From the NCBI RefSeq assembly GCF_000003815.2, contig NC_049996.1:4022925-4052254 (forward strand): 29,330 nucleotides of DNA, given 5' to 3'. This document shows, piece by piece, positions 1-11,132 of this stretch. Made by a program: the position numbers and the translations under genes. The notes beneath the pieces were generated by a model. It was not told where the DNA came from. It was given only the letters and a program-made list of their open reading frames with translations, and made no database searches. The number at the start of each line of letters is the position of its first letter. The first letter of the stretch is position 1. Source of the stretch: Branchiostoma floridae. Taxonomy: Eukaryota > Chordata > Leptocardii > Amphioxiformes > Branchiostomatidae.

Positions 1-317
1 GATAGAGACGGTGGGAGCATAGATCCCTGGCAACTATAATCCACTGCTTACTGAGTCACGTGTTCTATCTGCATAACGTGACGTCATGACAGCAGTGGAT
101 TGTTCATTCCTTGACAAAGACTGATGCTGTGCAGTCGAAAATTTGAGTGAGTCCAATTTTGGTGTTGGAAATTACAGTTCAACTATTTCAAGAATAAATA
201 GAAGCTGATTTTAGGAAATAAATTTTGTCTATTTGCCTCATTGACCTCTTCTTCAATCTATCATGGCAACCGCCTGAGAAAGGTGTATTGAGATTTCTTG
301 TTATTTTGTATATTTAG

Positions 318-3300
318 GGTGGAGATGCCGCCTACTATGCGTTGTTGGGATGATAACTGTTATTCTGGTGCTTATGTCTTTGGGTGCCTTGGTTGTGGTA
401 TCATTACACACATGGAATCCAACGGTATTTTTTTTCAACAACTTGTGTTATTAAGTAGATAAATTTATTGCTTGATGCAATGTCCATATATTTCCCAGTT
501 AAGTTAATTCTGATATGAGAAAATAGACCACTCACATCGGAAAAGACAGCTTTTCTTTTCGAGTGTGGAGGGTTCCTCAATTTGTATCTCTCCTCAAACA
601 CAAGACCATCGATTTGTTTGTTTGTTTGTTTTATTGTGATCTCCATTAGTGATACTAAAACTATTCTTTCTGAAGTCCTACAATTTTAACCACTTTTCTT
701 TGGAATTTGATAGCAAATAGATCAAAGGACATGTAGATATTTCTTATGCAAAATTCCTATTTATTTCTATTCAATTTGTAAATTATGTTTTGTATTCATC
801 ATTCATTATTGATCATTTGTAATATAGCTTCTGTTTCATTAGGTTACTTCATGTTATAGTTTCAACTTATGGAATTTTTTATATTGTTCAATTTGATTAT
901 GTATCATTCAATTAGTTCATGCGATCTAGGCTTCTGTCCTCCGACTACATGCTTTATTTTTCTGTATGTCAATATGTTTTTAATTCATGTTATATATGCG
1001 GAAAAATAAAGAACCTAAAGAACGTCCTTGCCCAGGAAACCTAGTACCATAAGAAGTGATAATGGAAAAATAAAGTGTCAACTTTTTAATTGTAAAATTT
1101 TATTTCAACCATTTACAGCAGGTCCGTGCTGGAAACAGTACCAACGCCCCTGTTCAGCATACGCACAGTTCTGACGAACCCACGACTGCTGATCTTGTCC
1201 CTGTTTCCACTGTAAGTGTACCGTTATATATAGTAAGGTTCTTTAGGCACAACCAAGGAGTACTTACTTCCAACGTTTCTGTGTCTATCAGACACCATCA
1301 TCAGGGTAGAATGACTGGAAATTACTTCTTGCTGCTACTTATAGACGATGTAGGTGGCGCTGCAGCAGCAAGAATGTCATCCGGAACGTGCCTCAGGTTG
1401 TATTCCCCCTCGTCTCAATGAATAATTGCCGACCTAACGGAGTTATTTACGGAAGTGTACCGTTTGTCTTTAAAGCACTGGAAATGAAATATGTTCTGAC
1501 TTCCACTACTTTAGTTGACACTTTATTTTTCCATTATCACTTCATTTTAACAAAGTGAAATAAAGTGTTTAAGTTTACAATTTTGGAATTAAATGGCTCA
1601 AAAAAATATCTACTTTGAGAACGCCATTCACGTCTTTGCCTCATTGAAATTATTAACCTAGAGATTTTCGGCTTTAGCTTTTAATTCATTGAAATTCTCA
1701 GAATGAAATCTGAGAGGTGTGGGCAAAAGGCTTAGCATTTACTTTAAAAGGTCGACACCTCCAGAGTACAGTTAAAAACATAAGTATAAGCAAAAAGCGC
1801 AGATAACTAATAGCATGATGCATTCTGATAAATGATATGATAATAATCAGGCATTGCTAGATCCCACTTTTCGTCTAGTGCGTGGTAGTCATAATGATTT
1901 AAAACAGTATTGACTGTTTGAAGTTAAATATGTTCATTTTGCCCCCACAGACAACGCCTCTTGATTTCTCTGTTGGGGAAACCACACCCACACTGCAACC
2001 GACCTCCGACTTCTCAGAACCAAAAGGTAAATTTTTGCCCACAGTCATAAGATAGTAACCATGACTTTCTCTGTCAACGCTTGAAGCTGAATTAAGAACG
2101 TCAATGACTACAATTAATAGAATTTTTCATCAAGCAGTGACTACTTTTTCAAGGTAAACACACGTACCACCAAATTTTCGATGGCTATCAGTTCATCTTG
2201 CTCACGGAGTGACCTCTCGCGAGAGTTGCGAGAACTAGGTCAAGACTTGCGAGAACTAGGTCAAGACTTGCTTGGATCTACGCAAGTCTTGACCTAGTTC
2301 TCGCAACTCTCGTGAGAACTGAGTTCCCAAACATGCTTTATATAGGACGCACTGATTTTAGACTTATGCAAAATTTGAGCCATGCGGCTACGAATTATTC
2401 AAATAGATTATATGGATGACATCCATGTGCGCTGTGATTTTCTTCACCCTCAAAAATGAAATCTTACAAAACAGCTGCAAATTATGCTGTATTTAAGAAT
2501 GAAAATGGGTGCTATTATCAAAGTTAGTTTCAAAGAATATATAAGAAAACAACAACACTTAGTTGATGGGTTTTACGAATATGTTGTTGTACTAACAGCA
2601 TCACCAAACGTGGTACAGTGAAAGCCAGTTAATTGCACGTCGGATAAACGCACGCTTCGGTCAATTGCACGGAATCCCCAAATTCCGTGGTGGTGCGGTC
2701 AAACTGGGTACCTTCGCATTATCGCACACGCCGGATAATTGCATGGAATTTGCTGGCAAATTGGATGTGCAATTAAGCGGCTGTATATATAGAACTGGTT
2801 GATGGTAATTCAGTACTCTAGACAAATGTTGTGATTTTTAAATATTGTGTTGTATTATCGCAGAAAAAAACTATGACACCAAGCCTGAGAGGATCACATT
2901 CGGAGGAACTGGAAAAGAACCCGGCAAGTTTAGGTGTAACTATGGAGTGGCAGTGTCTAATGAGAGTGAGATATACGTGACTGACTGGAACAACCAGCGG
3001 GTCCAGGTCTTCGGGATGAAGGGGAACCTCCTTCGTCTCTTTCCAACAGGCGTACCAGACGATGAAATGGCGAAAATACTGGCTGCGGATGGAACATTTG
3101 ACGGAAATGACTTTCTGTGGGCGGTGGGACATACAGGACATCTCACGACTAATGCACTTGTAGTGCAGTATAGAAAGGACGGACTGCCGATGACCAAGTT
3201 CAATCTTACCTTAAAGAGTACGTATCCTGAAGCCAACATTGCCCTGGACCTCAGCAATGGTAACATTATAATAGGAGAGGAGGATGAGATAAGGATGTTT

Positions 3301-3717
3301 AAACCAAATGGTTCACTTCTCATGAGGCTTTTCGAGAAATTCCTGAAAGTTGGTGGCGTCGCATTGGACGGTAAAGGAAATATCCTTGTCACTGACTCTT
3401 TAACCAATGTAAATGTGTACAATCAAACCGGACACATGATGTTTAAGATCAGAACCTTTAGAAGGAGAGGAGGCGTGATCTTTGCCCCGTGTGGTATCTG
3501 TATGGACACCACCACAGGTCACATTCTCGTGGCGGACTGCAAAAATGGTCGGGTGGAAATGTTCACTGTCCGCGGGGAGTTCGTCCGTACCGTCGTGCAA
3601 GTGACACTGCCCAACGTGATGCGTCCCGCCGGCATTGCTCAGGGACCGAACGGACAGTTGGTTGTGACGATTGACGACACGGTAACCATATTTCCCAGTC
3701 GGGTAGTGAAGGCGTAA
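318..3717 (+). CDS. NHL-repeat single-pass membrane protein (3' part, four exons)
   Basis: I read four exons joined in frame: 318-424, 1119-1211, 1951-2026 and 2864-3717 (TAA at 3715-3717). Each has AG/GT borders, and the phases match (1-0, 0-0, 0-1, 1-stop). The first exon encodes a hydrophobic run (VVGMITVILVLMSLGALVVV) typical of a membrane helix. Exons 2 and 3 encode a Thr/Ser/Pro-rich stalk with an N-S-T glycosylation site. The last exon (about 284 residues) encodes NHL-type propeller repeats, seen as recurring G-V-A-V/L-D...I-Y-V-T-D...N-x-R-V-x-V-F patterns (YGVAVSNESEIYVTDWNNQR, then VALDGKGNILVTD and GICMDTTTGHILVADCKNGR). NHL propellers are binding platforms; no enzymatic residues are evident. 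The likely topology is type II with the propeller outside, by inference. No RING or B-box is seen, so it is not a complete TRIM protein as visible. The exon at 318 begins with a split codon, so at least one upstream coding exon is missing. Ligand and pathway are unknown. Confidence 0.8.
1053..1543. repeat. Perfect 31-bp inverted repeat flanking exon 2 of the NHL gene
   Basis: Positions 1053-1083 and 1513-1543 are exact reverse complements over 31 bases. They enclose exon 2 (1119-1211) with a spacer of about 430 bases. They could be the ends of an old element that became exonised, or an independent intronic inverted repeat. No convincing target-site duplication was seen. Confidence 0.85.
2217..2315. 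repeat. Long palindrome (34-bp stem) in intron 3 of the NHL gene
   Basis: Positions 2217-2250 pair with 2282-2315 at 33 of 34 bases. Within the left half, the segment 2228-2250 is repeated directly at 2249-2271. A diverged relative of the left arm and its 5' neighbour (CTCGCGAGAG, then TAGG and GGCTTGCG) occurs near 11855-11912, so this belongs to an interspersed repeat family. Confidence 0.8.
2616..2783. mobile_element. Small TIR element (pogo/Tigger-like MITE)
   Basis: The ends read CAGTGAAAGCCAGTTAATTG... and ...CAATTAAGCGGCTG. They form an imperfect terminal inverted repeat flanked by TA on both sides (2614-2615, 2784-2785), as in Tc1/mariner/pogo elements. No coding capacity is seen. 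Its interior carries more inverted motifs around GGATAA and AATTGCA. It lies in intron 3 of the NHL gene. Confidence 0.55.
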
Positions 3718-5608
3718 AAATGGACAACAAGAGTTCCACGACCTCATACCTTCCCTAAAAGGTTTGAATCTTTCCGAGTGAAATATTTATAACTGTTTTT
3801 TTTATTTGATTATGCCAAAAAGGTCCATTTTTCTCGGTTGATTATAATCTCTATCCAAAGGCATACCTCCAAACTTCAAAGTATGAATGTATTACCGTAG
3901 AAGAGAAAGCCATTTTAGTGTTTATCAATTAATTATGTAAATATGAAACTAATTTGCATGATTTATGTCCAAAATGTTCAATTAAGCTTCATGATATTGT
4001 AAGAATTTCCCAGCATTTATCACTATGGAACTATGATATTTTCTTATTAATGATGCAACTGAAGACAATTGAATAATTGATACCTATTGACATGTCTCTC
4101 TTTGTCATTTACATTTATTCACACTAGAAAATAACGTACGTATTGGTGGCATTCGTGAACATCCGTGTGGTCCACGTTTCGAACGTTAACTTTGGCCGAA
4201 ATGAAGTTGTTTCTAAGATATCTAGCATTAGCATTGCGATTATAAGCACATATCATAACAGGTGTTAGACATACATACTAATTGCCAATTGTAATTATAA
4301 GTAGGGAATATTATAACAGGTATTACAGATGTACTGTCGGATAATAGAGAAGTAAATGTCCAAGCAGATTTTTTTACTATAATAATAAGTATATATACTG
4401 ACGTTGCACTCTCAGCCCAAAACACTGCTATCAAATATTTGTTTGTGAAGTAAATGTAATTTGGGCCACAACTTTCAAACTGTGCTAATGAAAGCCTTTT
4501 TTTCCATATTGTTCATGTTCAACATCAGACTTAATTGTTTTATTCAACCAGTCAGAGCAAAGGTTATCTTAGGTGTTGGCTTTGATTAATATTGGACGTG
4601 TACGACAATTTTGCCAGGAAGGAAGACGATAATTAGAGTTGGATAATTCAGTCGTGGCCTTTTCTTGTTTATGCCACTGTTTTTTTTTTCATCGAATACG
4701 TGCTTGTTTGTATGTCATTAAATTATGGGCACCGTAATCTTTATTGGCGTTTAGTTCCTGAGAAGTGTCATAGTCTGAAAATACTGACCGACAGTTGTAG
4801 TAATAGTATTACTATACCGTAACATAGCGGAACAACACAAAACCACAAGATACATGTTAGAACAATGTCACAAATTTATTATTTTTTGATGATTTTTATT
4901 AAATATATTAGATTTCTTGTCACAGAAAACTGAGCATCATTCTAAATTTACAACTCTATTATAATTATACCATAGTTGATCACCTAATGAAAGAAACATA
5001 TCACTAACTTAATAAGCTTTTGTTATGGTGACCTAAGATTTCTTCTACTTTTTACAAGAACGGGAGAAATTAATAAGATGTATTTCTCATGTAATGCTTG
5101 AAATGTGTTCAGCTACGTAACTTAATTAATTATTGTATGAAACGGCAATTCAGCCAAATGTGCTGCTACAGCTTTTGTTATTCAATAAATCATTTCTTTC
5201 TAACTGTGCATATTCCCAGCTCTTTGTTTTATTTCAATAATTCATTTCTTTCTAACTGTGCATATTCCCAGCTCTTTGTTTTATTTCAATAATTCATTTC
5301 TTTCTAACTGTGCATATTACCAGCTCTTTGTTTTATTTTGGTCTCAACCTAAATATCAACGTACGACAATAGCTAAAGATGATAAGATAATTGGGCAAGT
5401 AACGTTAGCAACTTACAATCAAAACAGTTGATTGAGCAAAGAAATTACATTCAAAATATATATTAAGAACGGTATAATTCTAAAATGAATACGAAATAGA
5501 AAGCAAATTATGAAATATAAAATCAATATATTTTATTCATAAATGTTTAATAATGAAATGAAAATGAAAAAAAAGAAAATAGCGGATGCATCAAAGATGG
5601 CATCATCA
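3718..5608. other. Intergenic stretch, no gene seen
   Basis: This AT-rich DNA separates the NHL gene (plus strand) and PGRP copy A (minus strand), which converge. I see no exon-like reading frame with plausible splice sites. It holds the 52-bp tandem repeat near its right end. A candidate polyadenylation signal for PGRP A (AATAAA on the minus strand) is at 5532-5537, about 72 bases past that gene's stop codon. Confidence 0.6.
5180..5337. repeat. 52-bp tandem repeat, three copies
   Basis: The phrase CATTTCTTTCTAACTGTGCA recurs at 5191, 5243 and 5295, an exact 52-base period with few changes between units. The equivalent flank of PGRP copy B (about 10858-10905) shows only one diverged unit, so the array probably expanded after the PGRP duplication. 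Confidence 0.9.
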
Positions 5609-8600
5609 TTAGGATGACGTGGTGGTGTAATTTCCTGGCATCTGTAATTAAAGAAAAACATTTGTTATTATATTAATTTCCTGGATACTCTTTCCGGGAA
5701 AATATAAAGAGATTATGCAGAATAGATAGTCGGTAGAGGTGATTTACATATTATAATCTGTTTTGTCTGCCCGATCATTTAATATAATAAATTAGTCAAG
5801 GAAAGATATAAAAGACACAGTGGAGTTTTTTAAACGAAAACTTATGAAAGCCCCCCCCCCCCCCAGCATCATAGATAAATATGATAGAAATGCTGCCATA
5901 AACTTGCATAAAATTCCTCCTGTTCCGTCTAAACATTAAGTATAACTTATTATTAGTATTAGCATATAGAAATATAAGTATACTTTGTGTAAACATTGAC
6001 GGATACGGAAGTCTCGTACCCAGTGCTTCCATTCAGTAACGATCTTGTAGAACTCCTCCCCAGGGCAGGTTCTGGGAAGAACTTGGCGATGTCCGTACAG
6101 GGTGTAGTTAGACATCAACTTGTTCCTACAAAAAATCAAAATGTAGATATCATCTTAATTTTGCAATCTTGTCATTCACAAATTGTCTTTCTGAAGCAAC
6201 TCTTCAACTAATTTTCAGTTCAATTATATGAAAAAAGAAAGCGATTTAGCCAACAAACTGAGAATTTATTTTATTTTGGGGAAGCAACAGTCAGTACACT
6301 TTATTCATTCATTCATTCATTCAATTATTCAGTCATTTATTCAAGCATTCAATTTTACAGTCATTCACTCTTTCACTCATTCATGTATTAAAATATCCAT
6401 CTATTTATTTATCCATCCATCCATCCATCCATCCACGCATGCCTTTTTAATTTTTCGTTCATTACTTATTCGATTATTCAATTTTTAATCCATAAATTTG
6501 ATTATCAATTCATTCAATCATCCACTCAATCATTCATTCCTTCATTCAACAATTAGCTCATTCATATGTTCATTCATTGATTCATCATTCATTTATGAAT
6601 TCATTCCATTGCAACTACCTCTCAACAGAAAGCTGAATCAGCATTTTCCCTGCCGTTATGGCCTTCTCTGGTGGAAGCTTGTCAGTGAAATTTCCGATGA
6701 AACAAATTCCTGTTCAGACAGTTTACAAATCTTTAGTTATTCATAGCATCTTATATCTTTATAACCTAATATTAGCACAATTTTGAACACATTCTGCTAC
6801 GTTTGTATCACTCAGATGTAGAGATTCTATGTGCCTTGTCAGCGTTTGACCCAAGTAAGGCTAGGGTCGTCAGGGTTTTTTTTGAGGACCTAAAACTTGC
6901 ACAAAACAATTGAGATTCGTATAAGGTGCGTAATTTGCGTACGACTGCGTATTAGAAATATCAAAATAGACGTCATATACCATAAGGCTAACGTCACGTT
7001 TCCAAAGCGGGGCCCGGCCGGGCTGTAAAAATGAAAAATAAAAAGATGTATCTATTACGTAAAACTACACACAAATATTGCCCACGACTATTCTCTTTAC
7101 TTCTTGCGTACTTTGGTGTATTTTATATCATACGTTTGGTTCCTGAAAGCTGTCCGGCCTGGCCCCGGTTTGGAAATGTAACGTAGGCCTTACCGATCGA
7201 TCGGCCGTTCCACTTAGCCCCCGCATGGGCGCCCTTCGTGTCCCAACCCCGCCCCTCAAACACGTCTCCGTTCCCGCCGACCAAGAAGTTGTAGCCGATG
7301 TCATCCCATCCTTGGGTGTCCATGTGGAGTCTCTAAACATAAACACCGGGAATGATTTAATCATGACCGCCAAAATTTGGGACCAAATCCCTGCCCATAA
7401 CGACCGCATCATTTTCAAATCTTGAGGTGTCATCGATTTTTAATATTTTAGTCCGATTTTGTGCCGAAGTTGGCCAGTTTGCGTCGGATTTTGACTACCA
7501 TTAAAGATGGCGGCGGATGCACGTGCGTGTACTTGCTATTTGCCATTAAACACAACGGAAACCATTTAAGGTATGAATCGGGCATGTTGTGAGTCGATAC
7601 TCTTTTAATCGACCACCTGACCAAATCGACCGATTTTGCCCGGTCCCACGGGTAGACGTTTTGTGCAGGTTTGACTGTTTATAAATGGATTGATGAATGA
7701 ATGAATGAATATTTATTACGTGTCTTGCGACCACACGTCACCCAGCCCACGTGGGCTTATAAGACACAGAAACAAAGAGACAAACAACAAAACATAACAG
7801 AAACTGAGAAATTTAAATCAGACATAACGTAAGTTTTAAACAATAGTAAATGTATATAAATGTGTCTTAGTAAAAATAAACAGTCTGAGAGCAGTAGTTA
7901 GCATGAAAGTTCATCTGTGTTGGTAGAATACATTGTAGAAATTGCTAAACTTTCTTTCCAACACGAATTGATATAGGGATTTTTCGGTCAAACTCCGTCG
8001 ACCTTGTTCACAGAATGACCCTCTCTATCTCCAGCAGTGACGTCAGGAACATGCCACATTTGCAAGAGGGGGTCATAAGTATCAGAAAGTCTATGTCGCC
8101 CCCGTCTCTGTTGCGTCTCCGAGACATTCAATTTCGTAGCTATTCTATAATAGTAAGAAGGACCTGAGTGTGTGGCGAGAGACGAAATGATACAGGCTTC
8201 CCTACTTCGGCACAAACGAAACGTCCCGCTTTGACTTTCCAGAGTCCTTGAACCGATCATGCCAGTATAAACCGCTGCTCCAGGGTAAAAACGACAAGTG
8301 AATACTGAGGCACCGGGTCAGATCCCACAGAGGATTGCAGAAAACCATCGCGCTGTCGAACTTACAAGTGGAATTGCGAACAAAACAATCTCTATTGCAA
8401 ACTCATGCCCGAAGGCTAATTGCAAAAATACATGTATGAAAGTACCATGATGATAGTGATACAATAACAAAGTGGACATTAAGTGAAATAGGGGTCATCA
8501 ACTAGTGATACTTCTAATCTAAAATGAATACTATTGGGTTTGATTTCTTTTCCGTATACAGTGGAGGATGAAATTCCCGACATTTTGGGAGACATATGCA

Positions 8601-9768
8601 TTGGGTGGTGCTAACAGGAAGACAGTTTTTTGTAGTTCGGTACGATGTGCAAAGCTGGGGAAAATTTTGTTGACTAGTTTAAATAGTAGTGGTTAAAGGA
8701 GACGACCCTGCAACTAGGTTCTTCCAAGATCAATACCTTCGCCAAGAAGGTTATCTTTTGTGTTTCTGTACGTAGAAAGCTTAACCCGAGAAGCTTTGGA
8801 TGTATATTTGGTTAGTTACGGGTAGAAGTCGGGAAAACGAAGGTCAAGTTTAATAATGGGCCTTCTGTTGGCTGTTTAAGGTGCTGCAGTAGAAATTCCG
8901 GTTTCGATATCGCGTGTTCTTGCCATGCCGTGGTCATGTGGTTTTATTTTTCTTCAAATCTACTTTTTGGGACGAGAGCACCCATGATGCGTTGCGGTGT
9001 TTTTATAGAATTGTTTTCCAGGAAGGTCATTGCCCACGATGTCACGTGGCTCAATTTAGAGCCCAGAAATAAAACGTCCGAGCGCGTCGTGGAATAATCA
9101 TTGCCCGCCACCATTATACTCTCCCGCCAAACACAAGACTAATGGCTCCGCGTGCTGTGGAGGAAAGGAGCCGGTCCAAAAATAGGAATATCATTTTCTC
9201 CGCTGCCAATTTCACGCACTGACGGACGCTCTTGGTGCATACGATGTGCGTCATCAAACGGAATACTGTAAATGCATTTGAGTTCGCGGGGATTTAATTC
9301 CGCGGAGCNNNNNNNNNNNNNNNNNNNNNNNNNNNNNNNNNNNNNNNNNNNNNNNNNNNNNNNNNNNNNNNNNNNNNNNNNNNNNNNNNNNNNNNNNNNN
9401 NNNNNNNNAGCAACAGAACAAATATATTAACTATAGACTACGAGCTATGGAGTAAAGATTTTATGACTTTTATATGAGCCCATTGATACTGATCGGTCTA
9501 CGTTGAGAATTTAGTCCTTATGAATTAAAGTGTTTGGAATTTGTTATCATGGAGTAAATTAATAGAGTAAAACGTTGTTGCTATGTCGATAATTTCCGTG
9601 ATTGAGGGAGGGGGGCTCACCATTTGTAGTCGCCGTTGTGAAGTATACAATTAGAACAACGCCCATCGTGAGGATCACTGAGACAACAGCCGCAACCAGC
9701 ACGTATTTTGTCGCCTCTTTCTTGTCAAGTAGTTGCGCTGTGTCCCCTTTTTCGGTCTCCACATCCAT
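5609..9768 (-). CDS. Membrane-anchored peptidoglycan recognition protein, copy A (one exon unseen)
   Basis: Exons in coding order: 9768-9621 (ATG in a good Kozak context, ends in phase 1), an unseen exon, 7332-7194, 6709-6619, 6125-6020 and 5641-5609 (TAA). The first exon encodes a short charged cytoplasmic tail (MDVETEKGDTAQ) and one membrane helix (VLVAAVVSVILTMGVVLIVY), so a type II protein is predicted. The later exons give the PGRP core: [14 protein letters not shown] with the catalytic-position Tyr, [21 protein letters not shown], and [12 protein letters not shown] with the His and Cys zinc ligands. PGRPs bind bacterial peptidoglycan; those with all zinc ligands usually act as N-acetylmuramoyl-L-alanine amidases. 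The exon with the first zinc His and the ISRAEWGAR-type start, present in copy B, is not found between 7333 and 9308. The assembly gap 9309-9408 lies in exactly this intron. The terminal micro-exon adds a short tail (MPGNYTTTSS). Function of the assembled protein is inferred. Confidence 0.82.
5851..5864. repeat. Poly-C run (14 bases)
   Basis: A homopolymer in the last intron of PGRP copy A. Copy B has a short broken C-run at the corresponding place (about 11360). Confidence 0.9.
6300..6600. repeat. Degenerate (ATTC)n microsatellite
   Basis: About 300 bases are dominated by ATTC/ATCC tetramers with many substitutions, including a clean (ATCC)n stretch near 6411-6435. It lies in the intron between PGRP-A exons 6709-6619 and 6125-6020. 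The open frames across it are a by-product of the repeat. Confidence 0.9.
6990..7187. mobile_element. Short MITE with GC-rich terminal inverted repeats beside a PGRP-A splice donor
   Basis: The left arm (about 6992-7026, containing TTTCCAAAGCGGGGCCCGGC) and the right arm (about 7149-7185, whose complement contains TTTCCAAACCGGGGCCAGGC) are imperfect inverted repeats around an AT-rich core. The element ends only about six bases past the donor of exon 7332-7194. The right arm also survives in PGRP copy B (about 12453-12488), so insertion predates the duplication. A similar GC-rich terminus appears at 29288-29303. Confidence 0.65.
7333..9308. other. Large intron of PGRP copy A, no confirmed exon
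   Basis: This is the part of the intron left of the assembly gap. I looked for the N-terminal PGRP exon (ISRAEWGAR and IIHH motifs, minus strand) and did not find it. A minus-strand open frame at 7988-8260 resembles nothing I recognise. Segment 8871-8950 is a diverged copy of 10655-10725 (shared features GCAG, TTTCCGGTTT and CTATCTCGTGTTCT-like phrases), so it is an interspersed repeat. The end near 9265-9308 has a CpG-rich phrase next to the gap. Confidence 0.5.
7684..7800 (-). mobile_element. Candidate LINE (CR1/L2-type) 3' tail
   Basis: Read on the minus strand, unique sequence ends in an AT-rich stretch followed by a short (ATTC)n tail, the arrangement typical of CR1/L2-clade retrotransposon 3' ends. 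The body would lie at higher coordinates. No reverse-transcriptase motif is visible, so the assignment rests on the tail alone. Confidence 0.35.
9309..9408. other. Assembly gap (100 N)
   Basis: Exactly 100 undetermined bases, which usually denotes a gap of unknown size. It lies in the intron of PGRP copy A where an exon encoding the first third of the domain would be expected. Confidence 1.
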
Positions 9769-10512
9769 GGTGTGTTGAGGTGCTACAAAATGTCTCTCCT
9801 AAGATTGCAGTGGTCGTTGCACTGACAACTGTATCATTTGTTTGGTCATTTCCGTATGTACTTGTCTACTTCTGTTAGAGGGTCTCAGTCCGCAGCATGC
9901 TCTTTTACATAAGACGTAGGCAACCTATTTTTATTTCACGAAATTCGTAGGGAAAACCATCTTATCTACGTAATTCGTAGCGAGGCGACCAAATTTAGCT
10001 CAATTGCCTTCCTTGATTTAGCGAAATACTTAGGGGGTTCTTCTTAATTCAGCGTAAATCGTCGCCGGGACCCCCATGCAGACCCTCCTGTTAGTGTCAC
10101 TTGAAGAATTATTAACTCTGTACGTGTTGAATAAACAAATGCCTTACGAGATTGTAGTTTGGACAGAATATGTTTTTGTGCACCGGTTTCAATCTGTTTC
10201 AAGTGTTAGAACGTCTCTGTTTAAGAACTAAATATTACAATGAATGTTATAAATAATAAAAAGTGGTGTGAGTTTGTAGACTTATGAGACTCATTAGGAC
10301 TTTAATGACGTAAACTATATATCTGTTATATACTTTGTCTGACCCAAAGCCTCTTGCCTAATGACCTCAATGAAAATTGGCCTGCAGGCTAATTTGAGCT
10401 TTCATAAATAAAGAAATTTCATGAATAAACAAAGTTGTGGGGCCCCTAGCTATAGTTTCACTAGTGTGTGTGTGTGTATGTATGTATGTGTGCGTGTGTG
10501 TGTTTTTTTTTT

Positions 10513-10559
<47 letters not shown>

Positions 10560-11132
10560 ACAAGATAACTCAAGAACGGATGGGATTGGTTTCATACACT
10601 GTGTGTTCGTGTGACAAAAGCTGCAAATGATAAGATCTGGGGCCCCTAGCGGCTTCTCTTGGTACTGCAGCAAAATTTCCGGTTTTGCTATCTCGTGTTC
10701 TGAACAAGCCATGGTCACGATTTTTTAGTGTAACATAGGTGTAACATACGCAGATAGCAAATATGTAAATGAGCATGAAAATTTATGTGTCAAGTCATTT
10801 GCATTAAAAATAAAAAGCTCTAATTTCATGGAAGTTTTAGGTCGCCGAACTTTTTAATTCAGTAAATCATTTTTCTTTAACCGTCCACCCTTCCAGCCCT
10901 CTAAGGACGATAAATCAGTAAGACGAATAACAACTTATCATCAAAACAGCTGAATGAGCCAAGACTGCCAACTATATTGGCGCGGTCAAATTTAAAAACG
11001 AGCGCGATGTAGAAAGCAATTCAATTTATAAAACCAATGTTTATAATCGTAAATGTTTTAACGATTAAACGAAATCTATATCTAAAAACAAAGAAAATGG
11101 CGGTTGCATCAAATGTGACGTCATTCCTGGGA
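9769..11132. other. Spacer between PGRP copies A and B
   Basis: The first part is the upstream region of copy A. Its phrases CTCTCCTAAGATTGC and GTTGCACTGACAAC recur at 16530-16575, and GTGTCACTTGAAGA recurs near 16632, so it shares ancestry with the region upstream of the 16192 start exon. The middle holds the TG microsatellite. The last 280 bases match the 3' flank of copy A (5340-5608). No other gene is seen. Confidence 0.6.
10463..10556. repeat. (TG)n microsatellite interrupted by poly-T
   Basis: Two TG blocks flank a run of 15 T. Frames reading His-Thr or Cys-Val repeats here on either strand are artefacts of the repeat. Confidence 0.97.

Noticed and set aside
2940-3747. Minus-strand open frames opposite the NHL exon
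   Set aside because: They are antisense shadows of the well-supported propeller exon.
6228-6746. Plus-strand frames rich in His, Ser and Phe
   Set aside because: They arise from the degenerate ATTC repeat and from the reverse strand of a PGRP exon.
7988-8260. Minus-strand 90-codon open frame as a gene or LINE coding remnant
   Set aside because: I recognise no family motif, splice context or neighbour supporting it. Its position upstream of a LINE-like tail is suggestive only.
10367-10718. Open frames rich in His-Thr or Cys-Val
   Set aside because: They are produced by the TG microsatellite and poly-T run.
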